Source: Microvirga lotononidis (GTDB lineage Bacteria; Pseudomonadota; Alphaproteobacteria; Rhizobiales; Beijerinckiaceae). Taken from it: 64,000 nt of DNA. The notes below the pieces were generated by a model that was not told the DNA's origin, did no database searches, and saw only the letters and a list, made by a program, of their open reading frames with translations. Shown piece by piece: positions 42,441 through 53,020 of this stretch. The DNA lies in contig NZ_CP141049.1 of the NCBI RefSeq assembly GCF_034627025.1, positions 558,001 through 622,000 of the forward strand, written 5' to 3'. Position numbers and translations under genes: made by a program. Every line of letters begins with the position of its first letter. Position 1 is the first letter of the stretch.

Positions 42441-45264
42441 TCGGGCCGATGCGTTTGAGTGCAACATCCTCTTCATAAAACCGGGCCTGCCAGTCGGATT
42501 GACGGTTCGTGCGGCGCACCTGCACCGCCGTGACCTTGTACTCCGGACAGTTCGTCGCCCAGTCGGAGTAATCGGTCGTGATCACGTTCGCCCCTGTCTT
42601 CGCGTGGTGGAACGTCGTGTAAACGACCCCTGGCTGCATGCGTTCGCTGATCTGGGCACGCAAGGCGATGTCACCGGAGCGGCTCTCAAGGGACACGAGA
42701 TCGCCCTCGACGATCCCCCGGCTCTCCGCGTCGAATGGGTGGATCTCGAGCACGTCCTCCTCATGCCAGCGACTGTTCTCCGTGCGCCTCGTCTGCGCCC
42801 CGACATTGTACTGCGACAGGATACGGCCCGTTGTCAGGATCAGCGGGAACCGCGGGCCCGTACGTTCCTCGGTCGGCACGAAGTCCGTGATCATGAACTT
42901 GCCTTTGCCCCGGACGAACCGATCCACATGCATCATCGGCGTTCCTGCCGGCGCAGTCTCGTTGCACGGCCATTGGATCGATCCCAGGGCCTCGAGCTTG
43001 TCGTAGGAGACGCCTGCGAAGGTCGGCGTGAGACGGGCGATCTCGTCCATGATCTCGCTTGGATGCGAGTATCGCATCGGATATCCAAGGGCATTCGACA
43101 GTTCCATCGTAACTTCCCAGTCTGCCAACCCACACACCGGCGGCATCACCTTCCGCACGCGGTTGATGCGCCTCTCCGCATTGGTGAAGGTTCCGTCCTT
43201 TTCGAGGAAGGAGGAGCCGGGCAGGAAGACATGGGCGTATTTCGCGGTCTCGTTCAGGAAGATGTCCTGGATCACCACGAACTCCATGGCCCTCAGGCCA
43301 GCGGTCACGTGCTGCGTGTCCGGATCGGACTGGGCGATGTCCTCACCCTGGATGTAGAGAGCCTTGAACGACCCGGACACCGCCTCGTCGAGCATGTTCG
43401 GAATGCGCAGGCCGGGCTCGCCCGAAAGGCCTACCCCCCAGAAGGCCTCGAACATCTGCCGCGTCGCATCATCCGAGACGTGCCGATAGCCCGAGAACTC
43501 ATGCGGGAACGAGCCCATGTCGCAGGAGCCCTGGACGTTGTTTTGCCCGCGCAGCGGGTTCACGCCGCAGCCGGGCCTCCCAATGTTGCCGGTCGCCATC
43601 GCGATGTTCGCCATGCCCATCACCATGGTCGAGCCCTGGCTGTGCTCGGTGACGCCGAGCCCGTAGTAGATCGCGCTCCTGCCACCCTTGGCGTAGAGCC
43701 TGGCGGCGTGTCGCACGTCGGCGGCGGGAACGCCCATGACGTCCGCAACGGCCTCGGGAGAATGACGCTCGTCGGCGATGAAACGGGCCCAGGATTCGAA
43801 GGCGTCAAGCTCGCACCGCTCGCGAACGTAGTCCTCGTCGACCAGTCCCTCCGTCACGATCACATGCGCGAGCGCGTTGATCATCGCTACGTTGGTGCCG
43901 GGCTTCAGGGGCAGGTGATAGTCGGCCTCGATGTGAGGCGATCTCACGAGGTCGATCCGGCGCGGATCGATGACGATGAGACGGGCACCCTCCCGCAGAC
44001 GGCGCTTCATGCGGGAGGCGAAGACAGGATGGCCGTCGGTCGGATTGGCCCCGATCACGACGATGACGTCAGCCTGGTCCACGGATGCGAAGTCATGCGT
44101 GCCGGCCGAGGTGCCGAGCGTCGTCTTGAGCCCGTAACCGGTCGGCGAGTGGCAGACGCGGGCGCAGGTATCGACGTTGTTGTTGCCGAAGCCGGCGCGG
44201 ACGAGCTTCTGGACGAGGAATGTCTCCTCGTTCGTGCACCGGGAAGAGGTGATGCCGCCGATGGAATCGCGGCCGTATTTCGTCTGGATGCGCCTGAACT
44301 CGCTGGCGGCGTGCCCGATCGCCTCCTGCCATGACACCTCGCGCCACGGGTCGGTGATCCTCTCACGGATCATGGGCCTGGTGATGCGGTCCTTATGCGT
44401 GGCATAGCCCCAGGCGAACCGCCCCTTGACGCAGGAATGTCCCTCGTTCGCCCTGCCGTGTTTGTACGGAACCATGCGCACGACCGTCGTGCCCTTCATC
44501 TCGGCCTTGAAGGTGCAGCCGACGCCGCAATAGGCGCAGGTGGTGATGACCGAATGCTCGGGCGCTCCGAGATCGATCACGTTCTTCTCATTGAGCGTGG
44601 CCGTCGGGCAGGCCTGCACGCAGGCGCCGCACGACACGCACTCGGACCCGAAGAAGTCCATCCCGCCGGGCGAGACGCGCGAGTCGAACCCTCTTCCCTC
44701 GATCGTCAGGGCGAAGGTGCCTTGCACCTCCTCGCATGCCCGGACGCAACGGGAGCAGACGATGCACTTGGAGTCCTCGAAGGTGAAATACGGATTGGAC
44801 GCATCCTTCGGCGCATCAAGATGGTTGGCCCCGTCATAGCCATACCGGACCTCGCGTAGACCGACGGCACCAGCCATGTCCTGGAGTTCGCAATCGCCGT
44901 TGGCGGAACAGGTCAGGCAGTCGAGAGGGTGATCGGAGATATAGAGTTCCATGACGCCGCGCCGCAGATCGGCCAGCCTCGGCGTCTGGGTGTAGACGAT
45001 CATGCCTTCCTCAGCCGGCGTGGTGCAGGAGGCGGGCGTACCGCGCCGACCTTCGATCTCGACCAGGCACAGGCGGCACGAGCCGAAGGGCTCAAGCGAA
45101 TCCGTCGCGCACAGCTTCGGGATCGTCGTGCCGGCCCTCATGGCCGCGGCCATGACGGAGGTGCCTGCCGGAACGGAGACGGGCTGTCCGTCGATGGTCA
45201 GCGTGACCGCCTTCTCCGTCCTGCGGATCGGCGTGCCGTAGTCGACTTCCTTGATCAGGACCAT
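42421..45264 (-). CDS. fdsA: NAD-dependent formate dehydrogenase alpha subunit
   Basis: 947 residues. The N-terminal [2Fe-2S] ferredoxin domain has C52, C63, C66 and C80. The His-Cys cluster is HPLDCLTCSANGDC (H112, C116, C119, C125). Two 4Fe-4S ferredoxin motifs follow (C167-C177, C209-C219), then the N-terminal [4Fe-4S] of the catalytic part (CAYCGVGC, C243-C250, C278). CARVCHSP supplies the Mo-ligand C371 and catalytic H372. It binds bis-MGD molybdenum (or tungsten) and oxidises formate to CO2. All expected ligands are present. Twelve bases separate it from fdsB. Confidence 0.96.
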   Translation of the reverse strand: MVLIKEVDYGTPIRRTEKAVTLTIDGQPVSVPAGTSVMAAAMRAGTTIPKLCATDSLEPFGSCRLCLVEIEGRRGTPASCTTPAEEGMIVYTQTPRLADLRRGVMELYISDHPLDCLTCSANGDCELQDMAGAVGLREVRYGYDGANHLDAPKDASNPYFTFEDSKCIVCSRCVRACEEVQGTFALTIEGRGFDSRVSPGGMDFFGSECVSCGACVQACPTATLNEKNVIDLGAPEHSVITTCAYCGVGCTFKAEMKGTTVVRMVPYKHGRANEGHSCVKGRFAWGYATHKDRITRPMIRERITDPWREVSWQEAIGHAASEFRRIQTKYGRDSIGGITSSRCTNEETFLVQKLVRAGFGNNNVDTCARVCHSPTGYGLKTTLGTSAGTHDFASVDQADVIVVIGANPTDGHPVFASRMKRRLREGARLIVIDPRRIDLVRSPHIEADYHLPLKPGTNVAMINALAHVIVTEGLVDEDYVRERCELDAFESWARFIADERHSPEAVADVMGVPAADVRHAARLYAKGGRSAIYYGLGVTEHSQGSTMVMGMANIAMATGNIGRPGCGVNPLRGQNNVQGSCDMGSFPHEFSGYRHVSDDATRQMFEAFWGVGLSGEPGLRIPNMLDEAVSGSFKALYIQGEDIAQSDPDTQHVTAGLRAMEFVVIQDIFLNETAKYAHVFLPGSSFLEKDGTFTNAERRINRVRKVMPPVCGLADWEVTMELSNALGYPMRYSHPSEIMDEIARLTPTFAGVSYDKLEALGSIQWPCNETAPAGTPMMHVDRFVRGKGKFMITDFVPTEERTGPRFPLILTTGRILSQYNVGAQTRRTENSRWHEEDVLEIHPFDAESRGIVEGDLVSLESRSGDIALRAQISERMQPGVVYTTFHHAKTGANVITTDYSDWATNCPEYKVTAVQVRRTNRQSDWQARFYEEDVALKRIGPNANAAE

Positions 45265-45276
45265 GACCGCTCTCCG

Positions 45277-46833
45277 TCACTCGGCGGCCGCGACAACCTG
45301 CGGCGCCCTGTCGAAATCCTCGGGAAAATGGGTCAGCGCGCTCATCACCGGCAGCGGGGTCAATCCTCCCATGGCGCAGAGCGAGGCATCGGTCATGAGG
45401 GCGCAGAGATCCTCGAGAACCTCGAAGTTCTTCTCGGGCTCAATGCCGGCGATGATCCGGTCCATGACCTCGACACCCCGTACCGCGCCGACGCGGCAGG
45501 GCGTGCACTTTCCGCAACTCTCGGCGGCGCAGAACTCGAAGGCGAAGCGGGCCTGTCGTGACAGATCGACGGTGTCGTCGAACACGACGATGCCACCGTG
45601 GCCGAGAAGTCCCTTCTCCGCAGCGAGCGTCTCATAGTCCAGGGGGAGGTCCAGCATGGATGCCGGGAAGTAGGCCCCCAGAGGTCCTCCGACCTGTACG
45701 GCTTTGAGGGGACGCCCCGTCGCGGTTCCACCGCCGAAGTCCTCGACGATCTCACGCAGGGTAGCTCCGAAAGCGAGCTCGATGAGGCCACCGCGCGTGA
45801 CGTTGCCGGCGAGCTGGATCGGCAGCGTGCCGCGCGAACGTCCCATGCCGAAATCCGCATAGGCCTGGAAACCGTTGGCCATGATCCACGGCACGGTTGC
45901 GAGAGAGAGCGTGTTGTTGATGAGAGTCGGCTTGCCGAAGAGCCCTGCGACCGCCGGCAGAGGGGGCTTTGCCCGCACCATGCCGCGCTTGCCCTCGAGG
46001 CTGTCCAGGAGTGACGTCTCCTCGCCGCAGATGTAGGCCCCCGCTCCAAGCCGCGATTCCAGGATGAAGGCACGGCCGGATCCCAACACGGATGGGCCGA
46101 GATAGCCAGCCTTCGTGGCGACCTCGATCGCTTCCGTCATGGTCCGGTAGGCGTGCGGATATTCCGACCGGATGTAGATGAAGCCCTTGGTCGCGCCGAC
46201 GGCGAGACCGGCGATGGTCATGCCTTCGATCAGGGAGAAAGGATCTCCCTCCATGAGCATCCGGTCGCCGAAGGTGCCGCTGTCACCCTCGTCCGCATTG
46301 CAGACGACGTACTTGCGGTCGGCTTGCGCATGAAGGACCGTGTCCCACTTGATTCCGGTCGGGAACCCGGCCCCGCCCCGCCCGCGCAATCCGGAAAGCT
46401 TGATCTCGTCCACGATGGCCTGCGGTTCCAGGGTCAGCGCGCGTCGAAGGCCGGCATAACCGCCATGGGCCTCGTAGTCCTCGACGGACAACGGGTCGAC
46501 GATCCCGCATCGCGCGAACGTCAGCCGCTGCTGCCGGGCGAGGTAGGGCTGGTCCTCCAGGCGCTCGAGGCGCAAGGGATGCTCCCCGCCCGACAGGAAG
46601 TCGGCATCGAACAGGCTGCCCAGGTCCGTGGGGCTGATCGGCCCGTAGGCAATACGTCCTGCGGGGGTCTCGACCTCGACCAGGGGTTCCAGCCAGAACA
46701 GGCCACGGGATCCGGTCGCCACGATCTCCAGGTCCGAGCCTCGAACGCCGGCCTCATCCACGATCAACCTGGCGATCCGTGCCGCGCCGAGGGACAGCGA
46801 GGCGGCATCACGCGAGATGAAGACTCTGGTCAT
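45277..46833 (-). CDS. fdsB: Formate dehydrogenase beta subunit (NuoF-like)
   Basis: 518 residues. A thioredoxin-like N-terminal domain is fused to a NuoF-type flavoprotein: GRGGAGFPTGIKWDTV (FMN/NAD region), GAGAYICGEETSLLDSLEG, and the [4Fe-4S] motif ESCGKCTPCRVG. It passes electrons from FdsA to NAD+ through FMN. Its ATG overlaps the TGA of fdsG (ATGA), so the two are translationally coupled. Confidence 0.96.
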   Translation of the reverse strand: MTRVFISRDAASLSLGAARIARLIVDEAGVRGSDLEIVATGSRGLFWLEPLVEVETPAGRIAYGPISPTDLGSLFDADFLSGGEHPLRLERLEDQPYLARQQRLTFARCGIVDPLSVEDYEAHGGYAGLRRALTLEPQAIVDEIKLSGLRGRGGAGFPTGIKWDTVLHAQADRKYVVCNADEGDSGTFGDRMLMEGDPFSLIEGMTIAGLAVGATKGFIYIRSEYPHAYRTMTEAIEVATKAGYLGPSVLGSGRAFILESRLGAGAYICGEETSLLDSLEGKRGMVRAKPPLPAVAGLFGKPTLINNTLSLATVPWIMANGFQAYADFGMGRSRGTLPIQLAGNVTRGGLIELAFGATLREIVEDFGGGTATGRPLKAVQVGGPLGAYFPASMLDLPLDYETLAAEKGLLGHGGIVVFDDTVDLSRQARFAFEFCAAESCGKCTPCRVGAVRGVEVMDRIIAGIEPEKNFEVLEDLCALMTDASLCAMGGLTPLPVMSALTHFPEDFDRAPQVVAAAE

Positions 46834-47306
46834 GTTCCCCGAGCCTCCCGGACGACGCCGTCGAGCCGTTTCCGGTCCAGCCTTCCGATGGGTTCACCGT
46901 CATAGAGCGCCGATGGGGCGCAGGCACACAGCCCAAGACAATAGACCGCTTCGACGGTCAAGGCGCCATCAGACGTGGTTCCGCCCCACTCAATCCCGAG
47001 CTCATCCAGCAGGTCGCGTGCGAGCTGCGGGCCGCTCATGGACTGACAGGCTTCCGCACGGCACAGCTTGAGGATGTGCTCACCTGCGGGCTCGCGGCGA
47101 AAATCATGATAGAAGCTGACGGTCCCGTGGATCTCGGCCCGGGACAGGTTCAGGTCCGAGGCCACAAGGCCTATGGCATCCTCGGGAATATGCCCGAACT
47201 CGTCCAGGAGGGCATGGAGGATCGGCAGCACCGGGCCTTCCAGAGAACCATGCGCTGCGATGATCTCTCGCGCGCGAACTTGATCCCACTCGCGGAACCT
47301 CGGCAT
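46830..47306 (-). CDS. fdsG: Formate dehydrogenase gamma subunit (NuoE-like)
   Basis: 158 residues. A NuoE-type [2Fe-2S] thioredoxin-like protein with cluster ligands in LCRAEACQS and YCLGLCACAP. First gene of the fds operon. The typical N-terminal helix bundle (LPILHALLDEFGHIPEDAIGLVASDLNLSRAEIHGTVSFYHDF) is present. It forms the NADH-side module with FdsB. Confidence 0.95.
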   Translation of the reverse strand: MPRFREWDQVRAREIIAAHGSLEGPVLPILHALLDEFGHIPEDAIGLVASDLNLSRAEIHGTVSFYHDFRREPAGEHILKLCRAEACQSMSGPQLARDLLDELGIEWGGTTSDGALTVEAVYCLGLCACAPSALYDGEPIGRLDRKRLDGVVREARGT

Positions 47307-47392
47307 TTCCTCACCCAGGTATTATTGGTTCTGCCGAGACTGCTCGCCTTGCACGTGGGATGCAACCGGGATTTTCGGAGGGGCAGGCAGCC

Positions 47393-47429
47393 GGGTGACC
47401 GCGCGGCCCATGAGGCCGCGCGGTCACCC
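47393..47429 (-). terminator. 16-bp perfect hairpin after gfa
   Basis: GGGTGACCGCGCGGCC (47393-47408) and its complement (47414-47429) surround a 5-nt loop. It lies 23 bases beyond the gfa stop and 87 bases before fdsG, separating the two units. Confidence 0.75.
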
Positions 47430-47451
47430 TCGTCCGGCAGTGTCCTGTCCG

Positions 47452-48036
47452 TCAGGCGGCTACGGCCGCCTGCTTGGCCTTGGCCGTATGGGCAGCAATG
47501 AGGTCCATCAGCTCCGGCGACAGGCAGTCGTACGGCTCCAGCCCGAGTTCCCTCAGCCGCGCGCGGATCTGCGGCATCTGGGCCGGGTCGACGCCCGACT
47601 CGATGACCGAAGACACGAAGGCGGCGAACTTCGGTTCCGACCAGCCCTTCTGGGGCGAGAGCTCCGTGTGAATGAAATCCAAGCCATAGAATGGATGGTT
47701 CTTGTTCTCGATGCGGCCATACATGTGGACGCCGCATACCTTACAGGCATGCCGCTGGATCGTCGCGGAGGTATCGACGACCTGCAACTTGTCCGCGTTC
47801 GCCGTTACGGTCACGTTATCGCGAGGCACGACGGCGACCATGGCGAAGGTGGCACCGCTTGGCTTCCAGCACTTGGTGCAGCCGCAAAGATGGTTGTGGG
47901 CGCTATCACCCTTGATCTCCACGACGACCGGATCGCTGGTGCACTTGCAGACGAGCCTGCCTCCGGCGTAGTTCTGCTCGCCCTTGGTTATGCCATTGTC
48001 GACGGCTGGGTGGATCGAGAGAGTTGCATTCTGCAT
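47452..48036 (-). CDS. gfa: S-(hydroxymethyl)glutathione synthase
   Basis: 194 residues, ATG at 48036 after AAAGGAGCG. It has the Gfa-type zinc-binding cysteines: [22 protein letters not shown] and [12 protein letters not shown]. Gfa promotes the reaction of glutathione with formaldehyde, the first step of the glutathione-dependent detoxification pathway. It lies 178 bases downstream of the class III alcohol dehydrogenase gene, same strand, so they may share a transcript. Confidence 0.95.
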   Translation of the reverse strand: MQNATLSIHPAVDNGITKGEQNYAGGRLVCKCTSDPVVVEIKGDSAHNHLCGCTKCWKPSGATFAMVAVVPRDNVTVTANADKLQVVDTSATIQRHACKVCGVHMYGRIENKNHPFYGLDFIHTELSPQKGWSEPKFAAFVSSVIESGVDPAQMPQIRARLRELGLEPYDCLSPELMDLIAAHTAKAKQAAVAA

Positions 48037-48214
48037 TGGACGCTCCTTTCCCCATTGAGTCCGTTCGGTTAGCCGACACAGCCCGGTACACTTGATGCCA
48101 TGCTACGAGAGCTGAGCCGGATCCTTTGTCAGATCACGCGACAAAGCACGCTACTAAGCACGCAGTTACCTCGGATCGATCTGCAGCGAGACCGTGAACT
48201 CGGCAACGACCTCA

Positions 48215-49327
<1,113 letters not shown>

Positions 49328-49464
49328 GGCGTTTCCCCTTCCGTAGATCTGCTCCGAGCATTCGAGTAGGGAATGCCCAAGTTTATAGCGTAAAGTGGAG
49401 TTTCAAGCCACTGTGATGATGCCTCCCGGCGCTGCGTCGGAATTACTAAAAAGGGTCATCGGAT

Positions 49465-49827
49465 TCAGGGGAAGCATTCCACTTCGGCCTCTGCCTGCGC
49501 GCGACGAAGGTCGGCGATGAGATCCCGCATGAAGGGGTTAGTGCGAAACAACTCTGCTCCTTCGCCGGGCCGCTGGCCTACGCTGAGGACAGTCTCTGCC
49601 TGGACATAGCGGTCATACGGGAAGATCGAGGCGATGACATCGATGGAGCATGAGCACCGCTCCAGCGCGAGTCGCGTTCCTCCGTTGGCTTCCATGCAGG
49701 CAAAGACATAGTCGGCGCGGGCACTGGTCGGATAGTCATTGATGCCCTCGTCCTGTGCCCAGGCCGAGCTGGTCACCAAAAGCCCAAGAACGAGACTGCA
49801 CCTCGAGACGGCATTCGCGCATGGCAT
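49465..49827 (-). CDS. Exported cysteine-containing protein of the C1 island
   Basis: 120 residues; GGGGGAG before ATG 49827 decides the start. A signal peptide (ANAVSRCSLVLGLLVTSSAWAQ) is followed by a short periplasmic domain with cysteines in VFACMEANGG, ERCSCSIDVIAS and VECFP, enough for two disulfides. The pattern C-M-E-A-N-G-G and C-x-C-S-I-D is distinctive. Such small exported proteins recur near xoxF and pqq genes in methylotrophic Rhizobiales (from memory, not searched). Function unknown, perhaps folding or assembly of periplasmic enzymes. Confidence 0.7.
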   Translation of the reverse strand: MPCANAVSRCSLVLGLLVTSSAWAQDEGINDYPTSARADYVFACMEANGGTRLALERCSCSIDVIASIFPYDRYVQAETVLSVGQRPGEGAELFRTNPFMRDLIADLRRAQAEAEVECFP

Positions 49828-49941
49828 GCGGCACTCCCCCGTGAGATGTGAACGGAGCATATCAAACACTCCGATGCGGGTGAACGCCGTCGGTTGCGGC
49901 TACATCCATGCATCATGCAGCAGAATGCGAGTATATTTTCC

Positions 49942-50151
49942 TCAGATCGTGCGGGTCTCATCCATACCATCGGGGACGCACCTCCAGCGGGCGACCCGCC
50001 AACCGGGATGCGTGTTGGTCCACTCCGCCATCCTGGGCTGCGCGCCCATCATGCAGCCAAGGTCGCTGACGGGATCAAAGGCGAAGCTGAACCGCTCCTC
50101 CTTGCAGGTATCGGGGGACGCGATAAGGCAGACAAGGAAAACCAACGCCAT
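49942..50151 (-). CDS. Conserved small Rhizobiales protein
   Basis: 69 residues from the ATG at 50151. A hydrophobic start (MALVFLVCLIASPDTCKEER) precedes a conserved block: CMMGAQPRMAEWTNTHPGWRVARWRC. The three or four cysteines and the W-x-x-x-HPGW-x-x-x-RWRC layout match a family widespread in Rhizobiales, with no known function. Exported or membrane-tethered. Confidence 0.72.
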   Translation of the reverse strand: MALVFLVCLIASPDTCKEERFSFAFDPVSDLGCMMGAQPRMAEWTNTHPGWRVARWRCVPDGMDETRTI

Positions 50152-50290
50152 AGCCAATTCCTATTCATCGGATGGCCAGCGCCGTTCGCGCCAGCGGGCC
50201 CGGAGTCCTCAACATCGGCGCGGCAGGATAGTTCATGCTGAGCATTGCGGTCGGCGGGCGAGACCTCCGATCTTGCCCACGTCGCACAGT

Positions 50291-51022
50291 CTAGCAGAAT
50301 CGTTGGGGTTGCGCCAGAAAACGGCCTCGAAACGCCTCGATGGCGCCCTTGTCCTGGCGCTCACCCTGGCTCAGTTCAACGGGAATATCCCTGACTGCCT
50401 GGATGGGCGAGCCTGCAAGGACGACAATCCGGCTCGCCATCCGGATGGCATCCCGGCTGTCGTGGGTGACGAAAAGGACCGTAGCCGATCTCTGGGCCAG
50501 CATCCCGATCAAGAGATCACGCAACCGATCCGCTGTCGGCTCGTCCAACGATGTGAAGGGCTCGTCCATCAGCAGGAGGTCAGGCTCGATGGCAAAAGCC
50601 CGCGCGAGCGCGACGCGGCGCTGCATGCCGAGAGACAGGCGCTCAGGATAGACATCCTGGGTGTCAGACATCCCCATGCTCGCGAGGAGATCGAGTGCCG
50701 TTCTCCGCGCGGCCTCCGTGGACGGAAGCGGAAGGAGGATGTTCTCGAGCACCGTCCGCCAGGGCAGCAGGCGTGGCGTCTGGAAAACGTAAGCCATCCG
50801 CGGCTTTGCCACGTCGTCGAACCCGATCCGGCCGGAATACTCCGTGTCCAAGCCGGAGATCATGTTCAGCAACGTGGTCTTGCCGATCCCGGATGGCCCG
50901 AGCAGGCAGACGAACTCCCCCGGATCGACCGACAGATGGAAACCCTCGAAGATTCGACGCACCGGAGCGCCGCCCAACGGGAGATAGCTCTTGTGTGCGA
51001 TCTCAATCTCGAGCCCGGTCAT
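50291..51022 (-). CDS. NitT/TauT-type ABC importer ATPase
   Basis: 243 residues from the ATG at 51022, which overlaps the permease stop (ATGA). Walker A GPSGIGKTT, signature LSLGMQRRVALARA, Walker B LLLMDEPFTSLD, switch His in VTHD. This is the SsuB/TauB class that drives uptake of sulfonates, nitrate, aliphatic compounds or thiamine precursors. Third gene of a three-gene minus-strand operon facing the xox region. Its substrate is unknown. Confidence 0.92.
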   Translation of the reverse strand: MTGLEIEIAHKSYLPLGGAPVRRIFEGFHLSVDPGEFVCLLGPSGIGKTTLLNMISGLDTEYSGRIGFDDVAKPRMAYVFQTPRLLPWRTVLENILLPLPSTEAARRTALDLLASMGMSDTQDVYPERLSLGMQRRVALARAFAIEPDLLLMDEPFTSLDEPTADRLRDLLIGMLAQRSATVLFVTHDSRDAIRMASRIVVLAGSPIQAVRDIPVELSQGERQDKGAIEAFRGRFLAQPQRFC

Positions 51023-51783
51023 CGCCGCCATCGGTTCAGCCTCCGCTCCCAAGGCTGGAGGATAAGCAGCTCGATCATCTGGATGACGGCGACGAACGCA
51101 AGGGCATAGGCCAGGATCGTGGAGACATCGAAGAGCTGGAACGCCGAACCGATGACGAAGCCCACCCCGCTGCTGCGGCCGAGCAGTTCGACCACGAGAA
51201 CAATCTTCCACACGAGCGCCAGACCCGAACGGATGGCACCCATGAAGTAGGGAGTGAGTTGAGGCAGGACCACGTGCCGCAAGGTCTTCCATTGGCCGAT
51301 CTCGTAAGCGGACGCCATTTCGAGGAGATCGCAGTCCAGCGCCCGACCGCCTTCGCGCAAGGTAACGGCCACGTTGGGGATCTTGTTGATCGCAACCGCG
51401 GTGATCGCAGCCGCCTCGGTCAGGCCCAGCCAGACGTAGCAGAGAACGATGACGACGAGGGCGGGCAAGTTCAGGAAGAGGATCAGCCAGGGGTCGAAAA
51501 AGCGGTTCAGCAGCAGGACGCGTCCGAGTGCAATGCCGATGGCCGTCCCGATCGTCATCGCAAGGACGAAACTCGCGAGGACCCGTGCGAGGGTGATGCC
51601 GATATTAACGAAGAGGGAGCCCTCGAGCGCGGCCTCGACCATCGTTGCGCCGACCCGGCCCGGTCCCGGCAGCAGACGTGGATCGGCGAAGGATGCTGCG
51701 CCCTGCCACACGACGACCAGGACGACGATTGACAGTGCCGACCATTCAATGCGCGTCGAACGCCTGGCCAGTTGCGTCCTCAT
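51019..51783 (-). CDS. NitT/TauT-type ABC importer permease
   Basis: 254 residues from the ATG at 51783. About six membrane helices, with the EAA-type loop at EMASAYEIGQWKTLRHVVLPQLTPYFMGAIRSGLALVWKI, as in SsuC/TauC. One base separates its start from the end of the binding-protein gene, and its stop overlaps the ATPase start. Confidence 0.92.
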   Translation of the reverse strand: MRTQLARRSTRIEWSALSIVVLVVVWQGAASFADPRLLPGPGRVGATMVEAALEGSLFVNIGITLARVLASFVLAMTIGTAIGIALGRVLLLNRFFDPWLILFLNLPALVVIVLCYVWLGLTEAAAITAVAINKIPNVAVTLREGGRALDCDLLEMASAYEIGQWKTLRHVVLPQLTPYFMGAIRSGLALVWKIVLVVELLGRSSGVGFVIGSAFQLFDVSTILAYALAFVAVIQMIELLILQPWERRLNRWRR

Positions 51784-51784
51784 T

Positions 51785-52774
51785 CTAGGCTTTCGGTACC
51801 CAGAACAGCGAAGAATCAAAGCGCGTCCTGGGGCCGACCAGTTCCGGTCCTCCGAGCTCGCTGAGAATTCCGAACAGTCGCTCCGCGGATTGGGTCTCGG
51901 CCGTCCCCCATGGTGTCGGGATGCCTGCCCTGAAGTACTCCTTCAACCGTTCGAACTCGGCATCGGATCCGATGCCCATGGCAGGCCTGAGCCGCTCCCA
52001 CGCGGCGTCATCGGTCTTGAGGATCTGGTTCGCGCCGGATACGGCGCGGAAGAACCCTGCCACCTGCTCCGGTTTGGTGCTCAAGAGCGCCTCACGCCAG
52101 ACGAACCCGACCAGTGGAGGCGAAGGTGTCACTCCCAACTCTGTCAGGACATCGATCATGTCGACCAGGGGATGATAACCTGCTGCATCGAGACGGGCCG
52201 CGAAATTCCAGAACGTCAGCACGCCATCGAGGCGTCCGAGCCTCAGTTGCTCGGACAAAAGCGGCGGAGCGCCATAGACCGGCTCGGCGCTATCCGCGAG
52301 ATCGGCATGGAGTTTGTTCCGGGAGTAGGCCCGCAGCAGGAGCCAGCTCTTGTCGAGCGCGCTGCCGGCCACCCCGAGGCGCTTTCCCTTGAGGTCCGCG
52401 AGAGACGCGATCCCCTTGTCCCTGGGCACCATCAGCGCGCCCAAGGCGTTCGAGTACGGCCGGAAACGGAGGCCGTCGCCCTCGGCACGCTGGCGCATCG
52501 CCCAGAGCCAGTCGCTGACGATCATGTCGACGGAGCCGGCCTGGAGAGCAACTGTCAAAGCCTGATTGGAGGCGAGCTCAAGTCGCTCGATCCTCACCCC
52601 TTCCCTGGTGTCGATCTTGTTCGCGGCAATGGTGTCGAGGAGCCAGTTAACGGTCCCGAACTTGAGCGAACCGACCTTGAGGGGTTCCGAGGTCTGAGCC
52701 ATTCCGTGCCGCGCCAACGGCATGACAGCCATCGTGGCAAAGCCTCCAAGGAGCACACGCCGAAGTGGATCCAT
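51785..52774 (-). CDS. NitT/TauT-type ABC substrate-binding protein
   Basis: 329 residues with an export signal (LRRVLLGGFATMAVMPLARHGMAQ). Typical NMT1/SsuA-like features: LKVGSLKFGTVNWLLDTIAANK, then SVDMIVSDWLWAMRQRAEG, and SLADLKGKRLGVAGSALDKSWLLLRAY. First gene of its operon, reading away from the divergent PQQ-linked ABC genes. The binding pocket cannot be read from the sequence. Because it sits inside an xoxF region, a substrate linked to methanol oxidation (metal chelate, PQQ or an alcohol) is a reasonable guess. Confidence 0.88.
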   Translation of the reverse strand: MDPLRRVLLGGFATMAVMPLARHGMAQTSEPLKVGSLKFGTVNWLLDTIAANKIDTREGVRIERLELASNQALTVALQAGSVDMIVSDWLWAMRQRAEGDGLRFRPYSNALGALMVPRDKGIASLADLKGKRLGVAGSALDKSWLLLRAYSRNKLHADLADSAEPVYGAPPLLSEQLRLGRLDGVLTFWNFAARLDAAGYHPLVDMIDVLTELGVTPSPPLVGFVWREALLSTKPEQVAGFFRAVSGANQILKTDDAAWERLRPAMGIGSDAEFERLKEYFRAGIPTPWGTAETQSAERLFGILSELGGPELVGPRTRFDSSLFWVPKA

Positions 52775-53020
52775 CGGAATCTCCGAGCCTCAAACGGCGT
52801 GCCTGACCACATCATCGGAGACGATCATCTGGATGGCGGCCAGAGCAAGCGACGAGAGCCTCGAAGACTACGCCGAGCGGGGCAGCATCTCAAGATCAAT
52901 GCTCACGCCGAAACCTGTCCTTGCGGGTATGAGCGCCTATTTGACGTCGACAGGACGGGGATGCTGAAATCCCTCGCTCGAGGGACCGAAATGTTCCTCA
53001 CTGGACCAGAAACGGGTTTG
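52775..53020. promoter_or_regulatory. Divergent promoter region between two ABC operons
   Basis: 246 bases between divergent starts (52774 minus, 53021 plus). It should hold both promoters. No operator or sigma-specific motif was identified with confidence. Confidence 0.4.

Noticed and set aside
42214..44334. 706-codon plus-strand open frame
   Set aside because: It lies wholly antisense to fdhD and fdsA, whose motifs are complete. It is His/Arg/Val-rich and has no domain; an artefact of GC-rich codon use.
51449..53020. Long upstream extension of the LutE-like ATPase frame
   Set aside because: The extension is antisense to the NitT/TauT permease and binding protein. The ABC domain begins right after the ATG at 53021.
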